A stretch of DNA of 64,000 nucleotides from AWTP1-13 sp963820375 (lineage in GTDB: Bacteria; Pseudomonadota; Alphaproteobacteria; Rhizobiales; Hyphomicrobiaceae), in the NCBI GenBank assembly GCA_963820375.1, contig CAWFZX010000033.1:62001-126000 (forward strand), read 5' to 3'. Below are positions 25,337 to 34,660 of this stretch, piece by piece. The position numbers and the translations under genes were made by a program. A model generated the notes under the pieces. The model saw nothing but the letters and a program-made list of their open reading frames with translations, was not told where the DNA came from and did not search any database. The first letter of the stretch is position 1. Every line of letters begins with the position of its first letter.

Positions 25337-27444
25337 GCGCCGAGCTGCCGGTCAATCTTGCCGCCAACCCGCGGCTGTCGCGCTGGCTCAGATTCGATGC
25401 CGCGGGCTTCGTGGAACTGAGCCCGGGCAAGATTGAAATCGGCCAAGGGATTGGCACCGCCTTGGCGCAAATTGCCGCCGATGAGCTCGACGTCGACGTT
25501 GCCCGCGTGCGCATGCTACCCGTCACCACCGCGGCCAGCCCCAACGAGGGCACCACCTCGGGCAGTCTCTCGGTGGAGCAATCCGGCTCGGCCGTGCGCT
25601 ATGTGGCGGCGCAGGCGCGGTCGATCTATCTTGCGCTGGCGGCGCAGCGGCTGGGGGTTGGCGGCGAGACCTTACAGATCGAAGATGGCACCATCATCGG
25701 TCCCGGCAATCTGCGCACCAGCTATTGGGAGTTGGCCGATGCGGCCCTGCTGGCGCGAGATGCAAGCCTGGGAGTGACGGCGAAGGCGCCCGCCGCCCGG
25801 CGCATCGCCGGCACCGCGGTGGCGCGGCTCGATTTTCCCGACAAGGTGTTTGGCCGGCCGCGCTTCGTGCACGACCGCACGCTGCCGGGCCTCGTGCATG
25901 GCCGCGTGCTCAAGCCGGCTGCGCCGGGCAGCCGACTGACGGCGTTGGCAAGCGACGCCGGCCGGGTCGCCGGCGTCATTGCCGTGGTGCGGGACGGCAG
26001 CTTTGCCGGCGTCATTGCCGACACCGAAGTCGCAGCCGAAGCCGCCCTTGCCTCCTTGCGCAACGGCGCCACCTGGAGCGCCGGAGAGACGTTGCCCGAC
26101 GCGGCGAACCTCGCGGCCTGGCTCAGAAGCGCACCCGCCGAGACGACCACCGTCGATGTGCGCAGGGCGGCGGCACCGCAAGAAGTGGCACGCACGCTGC
26201 GCCGGCAGTATACCCGTCCCTTCATCGCCCATGCGTCGATTGCCCCGTCCTGCGCAATTGCGCAGTGGACCGGACCCGATACGGTGCGCATCTGGTCGCA
26301 CTGCCAGGGTGTCTACAATCTGCGCACCGATATAGCGCTGGCCCTGAAGTTGCCGACCGACAACATCACCGTCGAGCACGTCGAAGGCGCCGGCTGCTAT
26401 GGCCACAACGGTGCCGATGACGTGGCCTTCGACGCGGTGCTGCTGGCCCGCGCGCTTGAGGGGCGTCCCGTGCGCGTGCAATGGTCGCGCGCCGACGAGC
26501 TGGCGTGGGCGCCGATGGGGGCGGCGATGGCCGTCGACATCGAAGCCGACCTCGACGCCGGCGGCGAGATCGTCGGCTGGCGCACCGACGTGTGGAGCAA
26601 CGGCCACGTCTTGCGGCCCGGACGCTCGAGCACCCCCACCGTGCTGGCAGCCTCGCAAACGGCCGAACCCTGCGAACGCTTCATCGCTTTCAATCCGCCG
26701 TTGGCGAACGGCGGCGGCGCCGAGCGCAACGCGGTCCCGCTGTACGAGCTGCCGGCCAGGACCATCACCTGCCATCGCTTGCTCAGCATGCCGATCCGAA
26801 CCTCGGCGCTGCGTACGCTGGGGGCTTTTGCCAACGTGTTCGCGATCGAATCGTTCATGGATGAGCTGGCCGCCGAGCGCGGCGAGGACCCGCTGGCCTT
26901 TCGCCTGCGCCACCTCAAGGATGCGCGCGCCCGCGCGGTGTTGGAGGCTGCAGCCACCCGCGCCGGCTGGAGCTCCTGGCGCCAGCGCGAAGGTGTCGGC
27001 CACGGCATCGGCTTTGCCCGCTACAAGAATTTCGGCGCCTATTGCGCGGTGGTGGCGGAGATCGAAACCGGCGCCGAAATCCGGGTGCGACGCCTGGTGG
27101 CCGCCGTCGATGTCGGCGAGGTCATCAATCCCGACGGGATCGCCAATCAAATCGAGGGCGGGGCGATCCAGGCGACGAGCTGGACCCTGCTCGAGGCGGT
27201 CCGCTTCGATGCCACGCGCATTACCAGCGACAGCTGGGAGAGCTACCCAATATTGCGCTTTTCGCAGGTGCCCGCCGTCGAGGTCGAGATCATCGCTCGA
27301 CCGCAGGAAAGGCCGCTTGGCGCCGGCGAGGCCGCCCACAGCCCCACGGCGGCGGCGATCGGCAATGCCGTCAACAATGCCCTGGGCGTGCGCGTGCGCG
27401 ACCTGCCCATCACGCGCGAGCGTATTATTGCGGCAATGGGCTGA
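25333..27444 (+). CDS. Molybdopterin-binding subunit, isoquinoline 1-oxidoreductase beta-like
   Basis: A 703-residue large subunit resembling IorB / NicB-type dehydrogenases. The N-terminal block (GFVELSPGKIEIGQGIGTALAQIAADELDVD) is the cofactor-contacting segment that lies late in CoxL, so the domain order is the rearranged one of this class. Later come the hammerhead-like FPDKVFGRPRFVHDRTLPGLVHGRV and the end GEAAHSPTAAAIGNAVNNALGVRVRDLPIT with the conserved Glu. There is no Tat signal or membrane anchor, which many IorB proteins have. No FAD subunit or cytochrome c gene is adjacent, so the acceptor is unclear. Confidence 0.88.
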   Translation: MSAELPVNLAANPRLSRWLRFDAAGFVELSPGKIEIGQGIGTALAQIAADELDVDVARVRMLPVTTAASPNEGTTSGSLSVEQSGSAVRYVAAQARSIYLALAAQRLGVGGETLQIEDGTIIGPGNLRTSYWELADAALLARDASLGVTAKAPAARRIAGTAVARLDFPDKVFGRPRFVHDRTLPGLVHGRVLKPAAPGSRLTALASDAGRVAGVIAVVRDGSFAGVIADTEVAAEAALASLRNGATWSAGETLPDAANLAAWLRSAPAETTTVDVRRAAAPQEVARTLRRQYTRPFIAHASIAPSCAIAQWTGPDTVRIWSHCQGVYNLRTDIALALKLPTDNITVEHVEGAGCYGHNGADDVAFDAVLLARALEGRPVRVQWSRADELAWAPMGAAMAVDIEADLDAGGEIVGWRTDVWSNGHVLRPGRSSTPTVLAASQTAEPCERFIAFNPPLANGGGAERNAVPLYELPARTITCHRLLSMPIRTSALRTLGAFANVFAIESFMDELAAERGEDPLAFRLRHLKDARARAVLEAAATRAGWSSWRQREGVGHGIGFARYKNFGAYCAVVAEIETGAEIRVRRLVAAVDVGEVINPDGIANQIEGGAIQATSWTLLEAVRFDATRITSDSWESYPILRFSQVPAVEVEIIARPQERPLGAGEAAHSPTAAAIGNAVNNALGVRVRDLPITRERIIAAMG

Positions 27445-27451
27445 AGCGGCG

Positions 27452-28150
27452 ATGCAGGTGAAGATCCTCAGCGGCGGTGCGGCGCAAGGCCTGGTGCAGG
27501 CCCTGGCCGACCGGCTCAGGCTGGAGACGGGCTATGAGATCGCCGGCAGCTTTGGTGCGGTCGGCGCCATGCGGGACAAACTCATGGCCGGCGAGGAAGC
27601 CGATCTTCTCATTCTCACCGCGGCGATGATCGCCGATCTCGCCCGCCAAGGTCGGGTGGATGCGACCTCGATCCAGCATGTCGGCATCGTTGCGACCGGC
27701 GTGGCGGTGCGCGCGGGCGAGCCGCTGCCTGCCATCGCTAGCGTCGATCGCCTGCACGCAGCCCTCAGCGCGGCCGAGGCGCTCTATTTTCCCGATCCCG
27801 AGCGGGCGACGGCCGGCATCCACTTTGCCAAGGTCTTGGAGAAACTGGACATTACAGCCTGGGCCAAAAAGGCGCGCACTTTTCCCAACGGGGCGGCGGC
27901 GATGCGGGCACTGGCCTCGTCCCGGGAGCGGCCGGCGCTCGGCTGCACGCAGGTGACGGAAATCCTCAACACCGCCGGGGTGACGCTGGTGGGCGCGCTT
28001 CCCGCGCCATTCGAACTGGCCACGCTCTACACGGCCGGCGTCAGCGCGACGGCGGCAGCGCCAGCTCAGGCCCGCGCCCTCAGCGGGCTGCTGACGGCAG
28101 CCGGCAGCCACAGCCTCCGGCAGCAAATGGGCTTCCAACCCATCGCCTAG
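27452..28150 (+). CDS. ModA-like substrate-binding domain protein without signal peptide
   Basis: A 232-residue type 2 periplasmic-binding-protein fold of the molybdate-binding (ModA) group: VKILSGGAAQGLVQALADRL at the start, FGAVGAMRDKLMAGEEADLLILTAAMI, and FPNGAAAMRALASSRERPALGCTQVTEI. No signal peptide precedes it, and the ATG at 27452 starts directly on the first beta strand, so it is probably cytoplasmic. It lies 7 bases after the molybdenum-hydroxylase large subunit. A role in cofactor handling or ligand sensing is possible but unproven. Confidence 0.82.
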   Translation: MQVKILSGGAAQGLVQALADRLRLETGYEIAGSFGAVGAMRDKLMAGEEADLLILTAAMIADLARQGRVDATSIQHVGIVATGVAVRAGEPLPAIASVDRLHAALSAAEALYFPDPERATAGIHFAKVLEKLDITAWAKKARTFPNGAAAMRALASSRERPALGCTQVTEILNTAGVTLVGALPAPFELATLYTAGVSATAAAPAQARALSGLLTAAGSHSLRQQMGFQPIA

Positions 28151-28225
28151 CCGTGCGCTCAGTGGATGCAGTGTGGCGCTGCGCAGCACGGGTTCGCGCC
28201 GGTGATCGGTGGACCAGCTAAGCTT

Positions 28226-29398
28226 TCAATCCCTCCTCTTCTTGCAATAATCGAACGTTTGAACGCCTTCGAGATTGTCGGGTCGCTGCCACACCTCCGG
28301 ATGTTGGAGGCTGCGGACAGCATCATCGTAACCGGCCTGCCAGTGCTCTTCCATGGTCCGACGCGAAAACTCGTAATCCTTCGAAGCTCCTTCGTACCTC
28401 TTCGAGTGATAAATGAGATGAACGATGTTGTAGACTTTTTCATCGGATTCCTTCGCAAGAAGGGCCACCTCCGGCATTGTTCGCAGTTCATCGGGAAGAT
28501 GCTCAAGGATTTGTCTGAATGCTCTACGAAGCATCTGCGCTTGCTTGAAGTGGTCAGTCGCGGCGCGGGTCCGACTTGAGTACTGTATCTCCTTTTGACG
28601 CACTTCCGCCTCCTGCAGGTTGAGCGGCAACTCACCATCCGCGCTCCACAAATCGACCTGAAAGGCAAGCGTGTCCTGTTGGGGCCGGTTGTCCAACATC
28701 CATTGCAGGGGCGTATTCGAGACGAGCCCTCCATCCCAGTAGTATTCGCCCTCGATTTCGGTTGCGGGGAATCCAGGTGGCAGCGAGCCACTGGCGATCA
28801 CATGCTCCGGACCGATGTGGTGGGTCCTGTTGTCGAAGTAGATGAAATTACCTGTGCGCACGTTTACAGCACCCACGCTGAACCGCATGCTGTTCGAATT
28901 GATGCAATCGAAGTCAACCAGGCGATCAAGCGTGCTCCGCAACGGCGTGACATCGTAGTAGCTAACGGACCCTGCCGTTTCGGCGGGCCACATCAACGGC
29001 GGGAGCAAGCGTGGAGTGAAGAAATTTGGCGCGCCAAAGAGAAGGTTGCCTAGCGCCCGGGTCTGATTAACGAAACGCCGAACAAGCTCGTCCGTGATCG
29101 TCATAGACTTCAAATATGGTACGCCCAACGGCGGGGTGCTGACCGCTTCCCAAAACTCGCGCAGTTTTTCAATCCGCTTATCTGGAACATTGCCCGCGAT
29201 CAGGGCGGCATTCACAGCACCGATCGAGATACCCGCGACCCAATCTGGGTGAAGGTTAGCAGCGGTCAAGGCTTCATAGACCCCACCTTGGTACGAACCA
29301 AGCGCGCCCCCGCCCTGCAGCAGCAGTGCTGTCCGTTCAAACGGCGGGCGCTGTTCTGCTCTGCTCGGATGAGCCTCGGTGGGAACGAGCTCAAGCAT
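28226..29398 (-). CDS. Patatin-like phospholipase, DUF3734 type
   Basis: A 390-residue patatin-fold hydrolase. Oxyanion loop GGGALG (29-34), nucleophile Ser58 in GISIG, and catalytic Asp222 in WDGGL. The C-terminal part (SKRYEGASKDYEFSRRTMEEHW) is the DUF3734 extension typical of alphaproteobacterial copies. Relatives are acyl hydrolases acting on membrane lipids or polyhydroxybutyrate-related substrates. The start at 29398 has GGAGGGAA 5 bases upstream. The base composition is visibly less GC-rich than the flanking blocks; it marks the left edge of the accessory region. Confidence 0.9.
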   Translation of the reverse strand: MLELVPTEAHPSRAEQRPPFERTALLLQGGGALGSYQGGVYEALTAANLHPDWVAGISIGAVNAALIAGNVPDKRIEKLREFWEAVSTPPLGVPYLKSMTITDELVRRFVNQTRALGNLLFGAPNFFTPRLLPPLMWPAETAGSVSYYDVTPLRSTLDRLVDFDCINSNSMRFSVGAVNVRTGNFIYFDNRTHHIGPEHVIASGSLPPGFPATEIEGEYYWDGGLVSNTPLQWMLDNRPQQDTLAFQVDLWSADGELPLNLQEAEVRQKEIQYSSRTRAATDHFKQAQMLRRAFRQILEHLPDELRTMPEVALLAKESDEKVYNIVHLIYHSKRYEGASKDYEFSRRTMEEHWQAGYDDAVRSLQHPEVWQRPDNLEGVQTFDYCKKRRD

Positions 29399-30072
29399 GT
29401 GGTTCCCTCCGGCGATTGCCCCGAGTAGCAGCCGTTGTCCTAAACGCTTACGTAGCCGCCGGGGCATACCTCAATAAGTTCGATTCACGACCTGGGAATT
29501 CTGGATTAGCTCTGTCTCGCACATCGACGCCTTTCATCGCATCCAGCGGGTCGAAGTGCGCGCAGCCATAGGCCTCGCCCGACGCGGTCAAATCCGGGCT
29601 GGTCGGTCTGCTGCGGTTGTCGCTCGTGATGGATGAAACATACATCAGGGGAAACCCTGACGATGCGGGGAGGAAGATTCTACCGACCGGCAGCGTTCGA
29701 ACGGATCGGATATCGGCACAATTTCACTTGCCCGGCTTAGCGGTCGGCGCGTCCGGTTACAGAAGTTACATTCACCGTGCTTAACTCGGTGCCGGCACGG
29801 CGCAAGTTGGCACAAAAGTTGATGAGGTCAGTGCTGTGTGCGCTGGTCCGGAGCTGGGGGTCAACCGGAAGCGCAACGAGGCTTCTTACTAGCGTGGTTT
29901 TTTGTCGGTCCCTGACCCAACCTGACTTCCGTTTGTGCCATGCAACGATCCGAGCCACCGGTGTGCGGTGCGTCAACCCGGTCGCCAGCGCCGATTTAGG
30001 CGCGCCAGTAGCTAGCTGCACCCAATAGCGCAGGGCGGTAATGGCCTACGCATCCACGGACATTGCGTCTCG
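29399..30072. other. Long intergenic region, no supported gene
   Basis: A 674-base gap between the divergently read patatin and the HlyD gene. The composition is mixed and less GC-rich. Open frames of 65-95 codons exist (for example 29737-30021 minus), but none has a good ribosome site or a recognisable motif. I see no tRNA and no inverted-repeat ends of an insertion element. It is best read as decayed or regulatory sequence. Confidence 0.5.
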
Positions 30073-31044
30073 TCACCGCGATAGCCAGACCGTCATGCCC
30101 GGCTCTAGTCCGCTCGTATCGCCTTGAGGATCGAGACGCAGCCGCAGCGTATTGCGATCATGATCACCGACCGCGCGCTCGGCCTGCCAGGTTGCGAACG
30201 CGCCGAGCGGCCGCAGCTCGGTGACGACGGCCGGCACCGCCTCGCGCATGCCCGCGCGCGTGACCTCAACCGGCGTCCCGACCGTGAGGCCTTTCAAGAA
30301 GTCTTCGCGCGCGTTGAACGACAGCCACTGCTTGCCGGTCGCCGCGATGGCGAGGATCGGCTGGCCGGCGCGCACATTCTCGCCAACCTCGGCCACGATC
30401 ACACTGACGATGCCGTCGACGGGGGAGCGCAGGACGGTCTTGTCCAGATGCCGCTCGAGTACCGCGAGTGCGGCGGCCGCGGCCTGCACCTGGGCGTCCG
30501 CGGTGGCCCGCTCCTCCTTCGTCGGCCCAGCGACTGCAGCCGCATGATTGGCCACCGCTTCGGCGACATCGGCCCGCGCTGCGGCGACGTCGTACTGAGC
30601 CTGATCGAGCGCCTGCTGTGAAGCATTGTCGCCCCGCGCCAGTGTGGACACCCGGACAAGCTGCGCCTCCACATAGGTCAGCTTCGACCTTGCCTTGGCG
30701 ATCTCGGCCGCCAGTGCGGCAACCTGCTCGGCCCGCACGCCGGCATAGACGTGGTCGCGGGAGGCAGCTGCGGCGTCGAGCTCGGCGCGCGCCTGCGCCA
30801 CCGCGGCGGTCAATTCTAGTGCCGAGAGCTCGGCCACAACGGCGCCGGAGCGGACGCGGGCACCCTTCGCCACCTTGATGGTCGCAAGCTGGCCGCCGAC
30901 CTCGGGCGCAAGCCGGACCTCGGTCACACGCACGACCCCGGCAATGGGTGCAGGCGGCTCGGGGCGCAAGAGGACGTATCCGCCGACGCCGGCAGCAACA
31001 AGGATGAGACCGAGCACGAAGATCCGGCGGCGAGCGTCAGCCAA
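30073..31044 (-). CDS. HlyD family efflux adaptor (YbhG-like)
   Basis: A 323-residue periplasmic adaptor. One N-terminal membrane helix (about 8-25, FVLGLILVAAGVGGYVLL) is followed by a biotinyl-lipoyl half (VTEVRLAPEVGGQLATIKVAKGARV). A long alpha hairpin of about 70-200 is rich in Ala/Gln/Glu, and a second lipoyl half and barrel follow (LDKTVLRSPVDGIVSVIVAEVGENV). The start is TTG at 31044, inside the last codons of the permease, so it is coupled to it. It is intact, unlike the two genes upstream. It would link the inner-membrane permease to an outer-membrane channel not seen here. Confidence 0.88.
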   Translation of the reverse strand: MADARRRIFVLGLILVAAGVGGYVLLRPEPPAPIAGVVRVTEVRLAPEVGGQLATIKVAKGARVRSGAVVAELSALELTAAVAQARAELDAAAASRDHVYAGVRAEQVAALAAEIAKARSKLTYVEAQLVRVSTLARGDNASQQALDQAQYDVAAARADVAEAVANHAAAVAGPTKEERATADAQVQAAAAALAVLERHLDKTVLRSPVDGIVSVIVAEVGENVRAGQPILAIAATGKQWLSFNAREDFLKGLTVGTPVEVTRAGMREAVPAVVTELRPLGAFATWQAERAVGDHDRNTLRLRLDPQGDTSGLEPGMTVWLSR

Positions 31045-33358
31045 GGGCGTGCCTCCGCTTGACCAAGGCCGCCGAGATCACGGCGAGCGCGAAATATGTG
31101 ATCGCAAGGATCCAAAGCCCCCGCCACTGACGCGCCACCTCCGACAGGCTCGCGCCCAGCTGGTCGATGCGTACGATGCCGTCGATCGCGAAATTCGATG
31201 GGAAGATGGTGCCGACGGCCTGCACAGGCTTGGGTATCCCCTCGCGCGGCCATGCGAAGCCGGCCAGAAACAGCTGCGGCACGCTGGTGCCGAGGAAGAC
31301 TGAGGGTTGGGGTTTCCGGACTCTTGAACCAGGCACCGACCGCCTGGGCCATGAAGCTCGTCGCGAGGATGAACACGGATGCGAGGGCGAGCAATTGCAG
31401 CGGGTCGCCGAGGGCCGAAAAGCCATACAGGCGTGGCAGCACGACAAGATAGAGCGCGAGCGGCGTCAAAAAGATCGTCAGGTGGGCGATGCCGCGCCCG
31501 AGCACGTTCGCGGCCGCGTTGCCCGCCGCCTGTGCCACGGCCAGGCCGCTCAGCGCCGCGGCACCTATCAAGAGCGTCTGCTGCAGGATCAGCACGAAGA
31601 CCGCCGGGACGATATAGCTCGCAAAGCCGCCGACCGGGTTGAAGATCGGTTGCAACAGGGTGTCCGTCGGGTTCGCGGCGGCAAGCGTCGCCTTGACGAG
31701 GCTGCCATCGGTGCGCGCGCCACCCGCTGCCAGCTCTGAGGAGAGCGTATTGATCGCGGCAGCGATGCCGTTGCCCGTAGTCCGGAAGATGAACAGGTAG
31801 GTGGCGTCGGCGTAGATCGGAATGTGAGCCGCCACGCCCTTAAGCACGTCACGTTGGGTGCCGGGCGGGATGCCGACCACCGCGAAGGCCTTGCCACTGT
31901 CTAGCGCGGCGTGCGCCTCAGCGAGCGTAGTGGCCCGAACTGCCACGCTGACAGCACCGCTCGCGTCCAGGGTCTGCACGATACTCTGGCTCAGATCGCT
32001 CAAGTCGTTGTCGACAACCGCGATCGGGATCTTGCGCAGGATCTGGCCCAGATAGGGTTGCGGAAAGAGCACGCCGTAGATCAGCGGCGCCATGACCAGG
32101 GCGACGAAGGGCCCGCGCATTCGCGAGCACGCGCCTCCATTCGGCCGCAAAGGCATCGCTGACGCTGCGCGGCGCGGCGGCGGGCGGCGCTGGTACCGGT
32201 TGCAGCGCTTCTCGGCCGATGCGTGCCGCCACCGACCGCAGGCGAAGAAGCGCGAGCAGCGCGAAGAGCACGGCCAGTGCGGCCAGTGCTGCAAACGGGC
32301 GCGCGGATTCCTGCAGCGGCAGCCCGCGTGCCGCCTGCCCGAGCAGCACTGCCATGTACCAGCGCAAAGGCAGGAGCGCGCCCCAGACTATCGAAAACGT
32401 GTTCATGGCGAGGATCGGGAATCCGACCCCGGCAAAGCCGAATGCAGGCGAGACGATGAGGCCAGTGAGGCCAAGCCCCGTCGGCAGATCGCGCACGAGC
32501 AGCTGCAGCAGGGCTCCGAGCGCCAGATTGGCAATGACCATCAGCGATCCGGCGGCAATGATCATCGGCACGTCGCCCTTGAACGAGAGCTGGAACACGC
32601 CTTCAAGGATCAGAGGGCACCGACAGCATGATAAAAAAGAAGATCGCGAACAGCGGGGCAAGCTTGCCGACGAGCGCAACGATCGGATTACCGCCGGCGC
32701 ATCGGAGCCAGGTGCGCATGCTGCGCCGTCGGAACTCGGAGCCGACCGAATAGCCGGCCGCAAGCGCGACAACGACGTGGACGACCACCGGCAGCAGCGC
32801 GCGCAGCAGGAACTGGGCGTAGTTGCGCCCCGGATTCACCAGTACGATTGTTTCGGCAACGAGCGAGCCGATGCGGACCGCCTTCGGGGCTGTGCGCTCC
32901 GCGGCACTCCTGGTGGCGGCGGCGAGACTGTCTCTCAGGCCCGAGGACGCGACGCCGGCAGTGCTCAGGAACTGCTGATTGTAAAAGGCGACCACCTGAG
33001 GCCGGCGCTGGGCCTTGAGGTCACGTTCGAAGTTGGCCGGGATGTAGAAGGCCGCGATCGCTTCGCCGGCGCGAATCGCCCGCGCCGCCGAAGCGAGATC
33101 GCCTGTGCGCTCGACGATGCCGAGATTGGGCGAGGCCGCCACCTGCTCCACGAAAGCGCGCGAAACCTCTGAGCGGTCCGCGTCGACGACGACCACGCCG
33201 AGATCGCGGACCACTGGATGGCTGAAGGCCGCAGACAAAACGACGAAAGCGAATAGCGGCACTCCGAAGATCAGGATCAGCGCCACGCGATCGTGCAACA
33301 GCCATCGCCATTCGCGCTTGGCGACCAGCCAAAATCCAGGTTTCGGCGGCCGTCTCAT
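31037..33358 (-). pseudogene. Double ABC-2 permease (efflux), broken by three frameshifts
   Basis: Reading through three single-base shifts (near 32614, 32111-32121 and 31311-31316) gives one protein of about 773 residues with two ABC-2 permease halves. Half one starts MRRPPKPGFWLVAKREWRWL, then VFQLSFKGDVPMIIAAGS and membrane helices. Half two starts after AAEWRRVLAN with FVALVMAPLIYGVLFPQPYLGQIL and ends in LFLAGFAWPREGIPKPVQAVGT. Each half has a large periplasmic loop between its first and later helices. The total length is a multiple of three, as expected from three same-sense shifts. No ATPase gene is adjacent. It is either a decaying gene or a set of sequencing indels. Confidence 0.8.
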
Positions 33359-34460
33359 TTGCGCGCCCGCCAATCCAGATAGGCGCTCATGCCGGGCCGC
33401 AGCTCCGGCACCCTGCCAACCGGATAGGCGCGGATCGAGAAGGTGCGCAGGTCGAAATCGCCGCTGGCACGGGTGGCGCGCCAGCTCGCATATTCGCCTT
33501 TGGTCGCGATCAACTTGACCTCGACCGTAATGTGGCGGTCGCCGAGCGCCGGAATGTGGACGTTCGAAGCGGTCGCCGACGTTAAGGGTTTTGATCAAGT
33601 CCTCGCGCAGATCGAAGTGAACCCACAGATCATTGAGGCCGATCAGCGTGATCAGCGGGACGCCGGGCGAGACGAACTCACCGGGCTCGACGTTACGTTG
33701 ATAGACCTGCGAATCCACCGGCGCGTAGACTACCATCTGATCGATGATCGATTGGATGGCCTTGATGTCGGCGAGCGCCTTGCCGACATTCGCCGCCGCG
33801 ATCTCGCGTTCCTCGCGCGTATAGCCGTTGACAGCCTGTTCGTAGGCCGCCTTCGCCTGATCCAGGCCGCGCTCGGCTTCATGCAGGCTATCGATCGCCT
33901 GATCGAGCCGGGCCTGCGGCGCATTGTCGTGCTCCGCCAACTGGCGGACGCGTTCGTAGGTCTTCTGCGCGAGCACGACAGCCGCCTGCGCCCGATCGAG
34001 CGCGGCCTTGCGCGCCGCGATGACCTCAGGTCTGGTACCGGCGCTGAATATTCGCGAGTTGTGCATCGGCCACGACCTTCGCAGCGAGCGCCTGCTCGTG
34101 CTTGGCCAGCGTTTCAGGATTGTCGATCCGTACCAGCACGGCGTTGGCGGCGACGTTCTGCCCGCGCGTCACCGGCACCTCTCCGACGCGCCCGTCGACC
34201 CGCGCCGCGATGTCGAAGCGCGTCGCGTCCACCTCGCCCTGCACCAGCAGGGGCTCGCTCCGCACCAAATAATAGATCGATAGGGTGGCGACTGCCGCGG
34301 TGACCACGAAGGCAATAATGGACGGAACGCGATTGCCTGCCGGCCGCTTGGGCGCGTCGGGTGGCGATCCGAGGGTGGGTGGTGGGTCAGGCGCGGGTGG
34401 GGTCGGCACGGTTTGTGCCGGCGCGGCTTCGGTTCGAGCCTCAGTGATTGCCGTGTCCAC
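33355..34460 (-). pseudogene. HlyD/EmrA-like efflux adaptor, two frameshifts
   Basis: The start is GTG at 34460: a Pro-rich cytoplasmic tail, then one membrane helix (IIAFVVTAAVATLSIYYLV) and a lipoyl half (ATRFDIAARVDGRVGEVPVTRGQNV). Frame one stops at 34026 after NIQRRYQT. A one-base shift resumes PEVIAARKAALDRAQ, the coiled hairpin and VYAPVDSQVYQRNVEPGEFVSPGVPLITLIG. A second shift near 33560-33566 restores VHIPALGDRHITVEVKLIAT through LRPGMSAYLDWRARK. Its stop overlaps the permease ATG (ATGA), so the original operon order was HlyD, permease, HlyD. Confidence 0.82.
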
Positions 34461-34660
34461 TCAAAATTTCCCGCGTTGCAGGACAGCTTCAGCGCAGCAC
34501 TGCCAGGGCCAACCGGTGGCCCGGATTTGAATACTGCCTTCGACCTCTTGCGCCTCGTGCACGCTGAGTGACTTGGGTCCCTGGCCGTTGATCACGGCTG
34601 TAGTGGTGATGTCGAATCGGGAGCCGTGACATAGACAGATGGTACCTCCACGTGCGGGCT
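34461..34660 (-). pseudogene. C-terminal fragment of a Rieske [2Fe-2S] protein
   Basis: On the minus strand, translation ending with the TGA at 34461-34463 reads GGTICLCHGSRFDITTTAVING and on to LSVHEAQEVEGSIQIRA. This is the second half of a small Rieske domain: the CxCHGSxFD ligand box plus the usual strand after it. The first box (CTHxGC) and the start are missing; the frame is closed by a stop just upstream inside the bicupin gene. The remnant is squeezed exactly between the bicupin stop and the HlyD start codon. It is probably left over from a deletion. Confidence 0.7.

Noticed and set aside
25672..27339. A minus-strand open frame of about 555 codons
   Set aside because: Shadow of the molybdenum hydroxylase large subunit; no ribosome site and no motif.
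29737..30021. A 94-codon minus-strand frame in the gap left of the HlyD gene
   Set aside because: No ribosome site and no recognisable motif; the surrounding sequence looks decayed.
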